Origin: Deltaproteobacteria bacterium
GTDB taxonomy: Bacteria; Desulfobacterota; Desulfovibrionia; Desulfovibrionales; Desulfovibrionaceae
Direction of reading: 5' to 3'
NCBI GenBank assembly: GCA_009929215.1
Contig: SAAX01000022.1
Span: 1-38,851, forward strand
DNA length: 38,851 nt
Part shown: positions 33,471-38,851 of the stretch, piece by piece
Position numbering within the stretch: position 1 is the stretch's first letter
Layout: each line of letters starts with the position of its first letter
Position numbers and translations under genes: made by a program
The notes under the pieces: generated by a model
What the model saw: only the letters and a program-made list of their open reading frames with translations
What the model was told of the DNA's origin: nothing
Database searches by the model: none

Positions 33471-34831
33471 CAGTGACCTCCAAGGGCATCCCGGTAAATG
33501 GTCATCAACTGGGCGGCGGCATTCTCCCATCGAATGGACTTCATTTCTTCGCGGCAATTCTTCACCAGCTCGGCGGCAAGGCAGGGATAACGCAGCACGG
33601 CGCAAATTTTGTCGGCCATGTCGCGGGTATCCCAAAAATCGGCCTTGAGGGCGTGCTCCAGCACTTCTGATACTCCCGACTGACGCGAGAGCAAGACCGG
33701 CACATCGTACAGCATGGCCTCCAGCGGCGTAATACCAAAGGGTTCGGAAACAGAGGGCATGACATACAGATCGCTGAGGGCAAACATGCGGTCCACATCC
33801 TGCCCGCGCAAAAATCCGGCAAAATGAAAACGATTGCCAATGCGCAACTGCCCTGCCCTACGGATAAGCTCTGGCAGCATATCGCCACTGCCAGCCATAA
33901 AAAAGCGCACGTTGGGGATTTTTTGCAGCACCAGACGGGCCGCTTCCATAAAGTATTCCGGCCCTTTCTGAAATGTAACGCGGCCCAGAAACAGCACGCG
34001 CTTTTCGTGCCGGATGCGATGCGGCACAAGGTAGTGACGCTGGGCCTCGTGCCTGGCCACGGCATTGTGCACCACCACGACCTTTTCGGGCGCCACACCA
34101 TATCGCTCGATAACGGTATTGCGGGTCAGACGGCTCACTGCCACCACCACATCGGCGGCGTTGAGCCCGGCGCGCTCGATGCCCGCCACCTGCTCGTTGA
34201 TGTTTACGCCGCTGCGGTCGTATTCCGTGGCGTGGATGTGCGCCACCAGCGGTTTGCCCGTAAGCGCCCGGGCCATCATGCCCGCCGGATAGGTCATCCA
34301 GTCGTGCACATGGATAACGTCAAAACTTTCCTGCACGGCAATGGCAGCGGCCAGCCTGCTGTAGCGGTGCACTTCGGTCATGAGGTCTGGCCCGTAGCCG
34401 CCGTGCAGTTCAAATGTCACGGGTTCAGCACCCTGAACCACACGGGCCGGGCTGCCAGCCCGGTGCCCTACCAGTCGGTTTGTGACCGTGCACTGCGGCC
34501 CCTGCCTCAGATATTCAAGCGCCTCGGTGTAGCCCTGGGGCGTGAGGTAGGGAACCAACGGGCTTTCCACCGGCAGGCAGCGTATACTGCTGGCCCACAG
34601 GTTTTGCCCGGCAACAGCCATGCTCTCGGCAACCTGCGGGCTCACGGGCGTGCCCGATGCCCCGCGCATGCGCAAAAATCCATTCTGCCCGGCGCTGCCT
34701 TCCACACGGGGCAATACAAAAATTATTTCCGCACCTTTTTTTGCCAGAGCCTGCGTCATGCCAAAGCATGCCGTACCCAGCCCCCCGCTGATATGGGGCG
34801 GAAATTCCCAACCAAACATAAGCACGCGCAT
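33470..34831 (-). CDS. GT4-family glycosyltransferase, glycogen-synthase-like
   Basis: 453 residues, a GT-B fold enzyme. The N-terminus 'MRVLMFGWEFPPHISGGLGT' has the GGLG loop of glycogen/starch synthases and related GT4 enzymes. 'FDVIHVHDWMTYPAG' and 'VAHIHATEYDRSG' follow in the acceptor half. The donor half has 'KRVLFLGRVTFQKGPEYFME' and the E-x7-E motif in 'SVSEPFGITPLEAMLYDVPV'. Known relatives make alpha-1,4-glucan or maltosyl units from ADP- or UDP-glucose. The operon then holds two synthase-like enzymes, this one and the GT3 domain downstream, which may start and extend chains respectively (inference). It starts nine bases after the debranching enzyme stop. The Shine-Dalgarno is weak (GAGGGGTAGG lies somewhat far upstream). 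Its stop overlaps the GH57 start. Confidence 0.9.
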   Translation of the reverse strand: MRVLMFGWEFPPHISGGLGTACFGMTQALAKKGAEIIFVLPRVEGSAGQNGFLRMRGASGTPVSPQVAESMAVAGQNLWASSIRCLPVESPLVPYLTPQGYTEALEYLRQGPQCTVTNRLVGHRAGSPARVVQGAEPVTFELHGGYGPDLMTEVHRYSRLAAAIAVQESFDVIHVHDWMTYPAGMMARALTGKPLVAHIHATEYDRSGVNINEQVAGIERAGLNAADVVVAVSRLTRNTVIERYGVAPEKVVVVHNAVARHEAQRHYLVPHRIRHEKRVLFLGRVTFQKGPEYFMEAARLVLQKIPNVRFFMAGSGDMLPELIRRAGQLRIGNRFHFAGFLRGQDVDRMFALSDLYVMPSVSEPFGITPLEAMLYDVPVLLSRQSGVSEVLEHALKADFWDTRDMADKICAVLRYPCLAAELVKNCREEMKSIRWENAAAQLMTIYRDALGGH

Positions 34832-34840
34832 GACGAATAC

Positions 34841-37009
34841 CTACCCCTCACTGCCAGGTGTGGCCGGTTCTACGATCATGGTTGCCCTGCACACGCCAGA
34901 TGTGTCGCCAGATGGAGGATTGGCCAGACAGTGGGCAACCCCTTGCTCCCATTGGGCGTAAATCTCTGGTGCAGCCCTTTGCAGATTTTTGAGCATGCGC
35001 TGGCACTCTGCCACGCTCCATGCTTGAGCCGTGCAACCGCCGGGAGCGTATGGCGGCGAACCGTCAAATACTTCTGAAATGCTGCCAAGGCCCGCCTCGC
35101 ACAAATGCTGGCAAAATAGCGGCCTTACCGTATCCAGCAGCCCCTGCACCGCACCGTTCAGATCCCAGGCTGTTTGCAGCAGGGCATCGGTATAGTGGCC
35201 CAACAGCCAGGGCCACACGGTTCCCTGATGGTAGGCCGCGTCGCGACTGTGCGAATTACCGCCGTAACGGCCCACATAGGCGGGGGCATCGGGCGCGAGG
35301 GTGCGCAGCCCGTAGGGAGTGAGCAATTTGTTGCGCACGCATTCCACCACCTGGGCGTGGCAATCGTCGGCAAGTACGGCGTGCGGCAGTGAAACGGCAA
35401 ATATCTGGTTGGGGCGTACGCTGGGGTCGAGCTGACCATCGCGCCACACATCACCCAGGTGCCCGCCCTCGTCGTTTGTCCAAAAGCGGCGCAAAAACGC
35501 ATCGCGCAGGGCCGCCCGCTGGCGCTCGCCCGTAAGCAGCGGCTCGCGGTAGGCGGCGGCCAGGCTGTCGGCAAAGGCAAGGGTGTTGTACCACAGGGCG
35601 TTGACCTCAACCGGGCAACCGTGACGGGGCGTAACAGGCTGGCCGTCCACCTGCGCGTCCATCCAGGTGAGCTGTGTGTGGGCATCGCCCGCGTGCATCA
35701 GGCCTTCGGCATCCACAAAAATGCCCATGCCCGGCCCACTCCGGTAGCCCTTGATGATGGATTTCAGCGCTTCCCAAGCATGCCCGTGGGCCCAGGCCAG
35801 ACCATCGGGAACAGCCGTAAGCATCTGTTGCAGGGCAAAGGCGTACCACAGCGAGGCGTCTACCGAATTGTAGGCATGCTCGCCCGACTCTGAAAACATG
35901 TTGGGCACAAGGCCATTGCGGATATGCTGCCCCAGATCGGCCAGCACGCGCAGGCCAAATTCTTCACGCCCGGCGTGGAAGGTCAGCCCCGGCAGGCTGA
36001 TGAGAGTATCGCGCCCCCAGGCCTCAAACCAGGGGTAACCAGCCAGCACGGCGGGCCGACCCTGCGGAGTTGTGGTGCAAAACTGCTCTCCGACCTGAGT
36101 GAGATGCCCGACCAGCCCCCTGCTTTCATGCTGGGCTGCGGTGCGCGAACGGCTCTCTGCCTCCCACTGGCGGTCAATATCATCGCAGGGTTCTGTGCCA
36201 GCGGCCACATAGACATACCCGCCCAGAGGCAAAGGCGGCAGGGCTATTTCGAGCGCGCCGGGCATAAACAGGTCTTCGCTGTCGTCAAACCCGCGTTCGC
36301 GCTCTTCAAAATAATCCACATCACGGTACCAGTCTGGCGCGGGATTAAAACTGACAGGCAAAGCCTCTGGCTGCTGTTCGTCTGCGCTCCCGCCTGCCAC
36401 CACGCCCTGATCCAGAACAGATGAGGGTTCGGCCATGGCTGAAGCCTGAATGAAAATTGGAGGCAGACTTTCGTAGGGGTGTATGCCAAATCCGCCAATC
36501 ACAGATTGCGTGTCGTGCCGCAGACTGGGGTTGGCCCGCGTGAGGGCATGGATATGGCGAAAAGCCAGCAAGGGCTTGATGCGCAGCACCAGATCAGGAG
36601 TACCCGCTGGCCCGCGCAGCTCATAGCGCAGCAAAACCCGGCTTGTATCCTGGCAAAGCAGAACCTCGCGGCTCAGGCTTACCTCGCCCACGCGGTACAC
36701 ACATTGGGGCCACTGATCCAGATAAAAGGCCTCAAGGTATTCATGCCCGTTGGGAAAGAGCGTGCCGGGGTGCTGACGGGTGGAAAAGAAAAATTCTCTG
36801 CCGCCACCGCACACCGATTCCTCAAGTGTAGAGAGCAATACGTGCCTGCCCTGCGGCGTGGTGACCGCAAGCAAGCCGTGGTATTTGCGTGTGTTGCAGC
36901 ACAGAATACTGCTGCTTGAGCAGTCGCCCCGCCGGTTGGCGAGCAGCCACTCGCGGTGCAGAGCCCTGCGCGTGTTTTGGCAAGCTGCTTTGTCAAAGCT
37001 GAACCGCAT
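34841..37009 (-). CDS. Glycogen debranching enzyme (amylo-alpha-1,6-glucosidase, GH133)
   Basis: 722 residues. An N-terminal beta-sandwich domain (about 1-280, 'REWLLANRRGDCSSSSILCC', 'NTRKYHGLLAV') is followed by an alpha/alpha-barrel catalytic domain. 'AGYPWFEAWGRDTLISLPGL' contains the conserved WGRD, and 'NSVDASLWYAFALQQM' and 'YHQGTVWPWLLGHYTDALLQ' follow. 'GSISEVFDGSPPYAPGGCTA' carries the catalytic Glu near the C-terminus, and 'AQAWSVAE' ends the motif. This is the bacterial/archaeal amylo-1,6-glucosidase layout without a separate transferase half. It removes alpha-1,6 branch stubs left by phosphorylase, and thus works with the GT35 domain encoded last in the operon. First gene of the operon. 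ATG 37009 has a perfect AAGGAGG; an ATG six codons earlier overlaps that site and is rejected. Confidence 0.94.
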   Translation of the reverse strand: MRFSFDKAACQNTRRALHREWLLANRRGDCSSSSILCCNTRKYHGLLAVTTPQGRHVLLSTLEESVCGGGREFFFSTRQHPGTLFPNGHEYLEAFYLDQWPQCVYRVGEVSLSREVLLCQDTSRVLLRYELRGPAGTPDLVLRIKPLLAFRHIHALTRANPSLRHDTQSVIGGFGIHPYESLPPIFIQASAMAEPSSVLDQGVVAGGSADEQQPEALPVSFNPAPDWYRDVDYFEERERGFDDSEDLFMPGALEIALPPLPLGGYVYVAAGTEPCDDIDRQWEAESRSRTAAQHESRGLVGHLTQVGEQFCTTTPQGRPAVLAGYPWFEAWGRDTLISLPGLTFHAGREEFGLRVLADLGQHIRNGLVPNMFSESGEHAYNSVDASLWYAFALQQMLTAVPDGLAWAHGHAWEALKSIIKGYRSGPGMGIFVDAEGLMHAGDAHTQLTWMDAQVDGQPVTPRHGCPVEVNALWYNTLAFADSLAAAYREPLLTGERQRAALRDAFLRRFWTNDEGGHLGDVWRDGQLDPSVRPNQIFAVSLPHAVLADDCHAQVVECVRNKLLTPYGLRTLAPDAPAYVGRYGGNSHSRDAAYHQGTVWPWLLGHYTDALLQTAWDLNGAVQGLLDTVRPLFCQHLCEAGLGSISEVFDGSPPYAPGGCTAQAWSVAECQRMLKNLQRAAPEIYAQWEQGVAHCLANPPSGDTSGVCRATMIVEPATPGSEG

Positions 37010-37241
37010 ACGGCCTCCTTGGCGCACGGGTTAAGCGCGACGGCGAAAGCTGCGTATTGGGGAATGTGGGCGCAACTGCCGCCATGCCGCCGGGCAAAAG
37101 CAACGGCGGGTAAACTGCGGCAATATATGTGGAAGGGCTACGGACTGAAGGGCACAGAGAGGAACTGAAACAGCCGGAACTCTGACCACAAAACCGCAAC
37201 AGGAAGAAAACATTGGGCTAAACCCCTTTTCTACCTGTATT
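37010..37241. other. Leader of the glycogen operon, no gene seen
   Basis: 232 bases between the candidate promoter and the first glycogen gene. Short open frames on both strands have no ribosome-binding site or protein character. No clear terminator or riboswitch signature was recognised. Confidence 0.4.
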
Positions 37242-37279
37242 TACGATTCTATCGTACCCCATAAATTTTTGAATGTCGA
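37242..37279 (-). promoter_or_regulatory. Candidate glycogen-operon promoter with overlapping palindrome
   Basis: On the minus strand TCGACA (37279-37274) and TACGAT (37256-37251) are exactly 17 bases apart. The -10 is the first half of a perfect palindrome, TACGAT-AGA-ATCGTA (37256-37242), so a repressor bound there would block the promoter. The leader to the debranching enzyme start would be about 235 bases and contains no recognised gene. Confidence 0.6.
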
Positions 37280-37628
37280 GCCAGCTGCACTTTTGTTTTC
37301 ACTCAACAGGCCAAAGTTTTGTTGGGCAATTTATGGTGAATGGGCTACTTGCAACAATCACAAAGGCAGTTGACAAACAGGCAACAGCCCGGCGACCACA
37401 TTATTACAAATGCAATTTTTGTTTTAAAAACACGTAACACAGCAAATGCGTGCACAAAAAATTTCTTTTTATAATTTAACCACGCAGTCATACAGAGCGC
37501 CCGTCATGGCAAGCCCACGAGCCAGCAGCAAAGCACGGCCCTGCCGCACTGGGGGCTTTTTCTTTGTTCATTTTTAGGGTACGCTTGTTCGTTGCTCACA
37601 ATATCAGCATACCTGACGGGGGTAGTTC
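37280..37628 (+). promoter_or_regulatory. livK upstream region: promoter -10 and terminator-like leader hairpin
   Basis: A perfect TATAAT lies at 37470-37475 but without a good -35, which suggests an activator. After it the leader turns GC-rich and ends in a terminator-like structure: GCCC (37538-37541) with GGGC (37553-37556), or alternatively AAGCCC (37511-37516) with GGGCTT (37553-37558), followed by TTTTTCTTT. That lies about 65 bases before the livK start. It could be an attenuator or the end of a small RNA. The part from 37280 to 37469 is AT-rich and shows no gene. Confidence 0.5.
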
Positions 37629-38750
37629 ATGAAAGCACTTGGTCGTTGGATCGGGGCTCTGGCCCTCACCCTGCTTGTGCCTGTTGCGGCGCTGGCTGGT
37701 GACATCAAGGTTGGCCTCATGTGTCCGCTTACGGGCAAATGGGCGTCCGAAGGTCTGGACATGAAAAACATTGTCACCTTGCTGGTTGACGATGTGAATG
37801 CCAAGGGTGGCATTAAGGGTAACAAGATTCAGCTTGTGGTCGAAGACGACGCAGGCGACCCGCGCACTGCCGCCCTGGCCGCGCAAAAGCTGGCTTCTGC
37901 CGGTGTTGTGGCTGTTATCGGAACCTACGGCTCTGCCGTGACCGAAGCCAGCCAGAGCATTCTGGACGAAGCGGAACTGGTGCAGATTGGCACCGGCTCT
38001 ACCAGCGTGCGCCTGACGGAAAAGGGCTTGCAGCTCTTTTTCCGCACCTGCCCGCGCGATGACGCGCAGGGCAATTCTGCCGCCGAAGCCATCAAAAAGG
38101 GTGGCTACAAGGCTGTGGCCCTGCTGCACGACAACTCTTCTTACGCCAAGGGTCTGGCAGAAGAAACCAAGGCCGTGCTTGAAAAAGCCGGCACAAAAGT
38201 GGTGTTTTATGATGCTCTTACCCCCGGAGAGCGCGACTACACCGCCATTCTGACCAAGCTCAAGGCCGCCAACCCCGACCTGGTTTTCTTTACCGGTTAC
38301 TATCCTGAAACCGGCATGCTGTTGCGGCAGAAAAGGGAAATGGGATGGAATGTGCCCATGATGGGCGGCGACGCAGCCAACCACCAGGATCTTGTAAAGA
38401 TCGCCGGCAACGAGGCCGCCACGGGCTACTTCTTTATCAGCCCGCCGCTGCCCCAGGATATGGACACGCCTGAAGCCAAGGAATTTCTCAAGGCTTTCAA
38501 GGCCAAGTACAATACCGTGCCTGTTTCGGTGTGGGCCGTGCTTGCTGGCGATGCCTTCAAGGTTATTGCGGGCGCGCTTGAAGCTGGCAAGGACACGCCC
38601 AAGGCCATGGCTGCCTGGCTCAAGGAGCTCAAGGGCATGCCCGGTCTTTCTGGCAACCTTGGCTTTAACGCCAAGGGCGACCGCGTGGGTGAATTTTACC
38701 GCACCTACAAGGTTGACGCCACGGGCAACTTTGTTTTGCAGCCCAAGTAA
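37629..38750 (+). CDS. Branched-chain amino-acid-type ABC transporter substrate-binding protein
   Basis: 373 residues. A signal peptide (1-23, 'MKALGRWIGALALTLLVPVA' then 'ALA') precedes the mature start 'GDIKVGLMCPLTGKWASEG'. This is the LivK/LivJ type I periplasmic-binding fold. Typical stretches are 'QLVVEDDAGDPRTAALAAQK', 'VAVIGTYGSAVTEASQSI', 'PGERDYTAILTKLKAANPDL' and 'VFFTGYYPETGMLLRQ'. Known role: captures leucine, isoleucine, valine or a related ligand in the periplasm for the LivHMGF importer, whose genes would be expected to the right of the window. Many relatives bind other amino acids, amides or urea, so the ligand is open. The ATG at 37629 has GGGGGT as Shine-Dalgarno. A short GC hairpin (38757-38771) follows the stop without a T-run, as expected for an abundant binding protein read through into permease genes. 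Confidence 0.93.
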   Translation: MKALGRWIGALALTLLVPVAALAGDIKVGLMCPLTGKWASEGLDMKNIVTLLVDDVNAKGGIKGNKIQLVVEDDAGDPRTAALAAQKLASAGVVAVIGTYGSAVTEASQSILDEAELVQIGTGSTSVRLTEKGLQLFFRTCPRDDAQGNSAAEAIKKGGYKAVALLHDNSSYAKGLAEETKAVLEKAGTKVVFYDALTPGERDYTAILTKLKAANPDLVFFTGYYPETGMLLRQKREMGWNVPMMGGDAANHQDLVKIAGNEAATGYFFISPPLPQDMDTPEAKEFLKAFKAKYNTVPVSVWAVLAGDAFKVIAGALEAGKDTPKAMAAWLKELKGMPGLSGNLGFNAKGDRVGEFYRTYKVDATGNFVLQPK

Positions 38751-38756
38751 TACGGC

Positions 38757-38771
38757 GCGGCCAGTGGCCGC
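38757..38771 (+). repeat. GC hairpin after the livK-like gene
   Basis: GCGGCC (38757-38762), AGT loop, GGCCGC (38766-38771), with no T-run. Likely an mRNA-stabilising or partial-attenuation hairpin between the binding-protein gene and genes beyond the window. Confidence 0.5.
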
Positions 38772-38851
38772 ACCCGTGCTGCACAGATACACGTTTGTGG
38801 CAGTAGTGCCCCAACGAAAAGCGTAGCCCCTGCGGGCGCGTTCATTACGGC

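Overview
The window is a piece of a bacterial chromosome, almost certainly from a Desulfovibrio or close relative (Desulfovibrionaceae, sulfate-reducing). Three things point there. The flavodoxin has the classic Desulfovibrio FMN sandwich (W60/Y98). The adenylate kinase carries the metal-binding Cys-X5-His-X15-Cys-X2-Cys pattern at the positions known from D. gigas. The [FeFe]-hydrogenase maturase HydG fits the same lifestyle. Base composition is GC-rich with strong codon bias, so many long antisense open frames appear that are not genes. No tRNA, rRNA, CRISPR array, prophage or intact insertion sequence was seen.

Layout. 1-1308: an autoregulated-looking marR/MFS-efflux operon on the minus strand, with a very long perfect inverted repeat in front of marR. 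1321-4360: uvrA (minus) with its terminator. 4504-5289: a small secreted protein of unknown function (plus). 5367-6958: a trmH-type RNA methyltransferase and an EamA exporter (minus). 7139-8664: an NhaD/ArsB-like antiporter (plus). 8718-10109: hydG (minus) with an AT-rich upstream region. 10641-13108: a secreted BMP-family binding protein and alanine dehydrogenase (plus), separated by a spacer that contains a run of 11 C. 13163-16143: a secreted MsrB-MsrA fusion, galE and flavodoxin (all minus), the last with a promoter overlapped by a Fur-box-like palindrome. 16368-19433: a radical SAM protein (minus), a small membrane-anchored protein (plus) and a CgeB-like glycosyltransferase (minus). 19574-23801: a large AsmA-family protein and adk (plus). 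23954-26546: a membrane diguanylate cyclase with a long leader (plus). 26575-27744: a lipoprotein of the serine beta-lactamase-like family (minus).

27929-37279 is the most distinctive region, a compact four-gene glycogen operon on the minus strand. Transcription order is GH133 debranching enzyme, GT4 glycogen-synthase-like glycosyltransferase, GH57 glycoside hydrolase, then a 1418-residue protein that joins a eukaryotic-type (GT3) glycogen synthase to a GT35 alpha-glucan phosphorylase. The opposing reactions of glycogen making and breaking thus sit in one transcript and partly in one polypeptide. A candidate promoter has its -10 inside a palindrome. The window ends with a branched-chain amino-acid-type ABC binding protein (livK-like, plus), preceded by a leader that contains a terminator-like hairpin.

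All calls come from reading the sequence and remembered family signatures; no database search was run.
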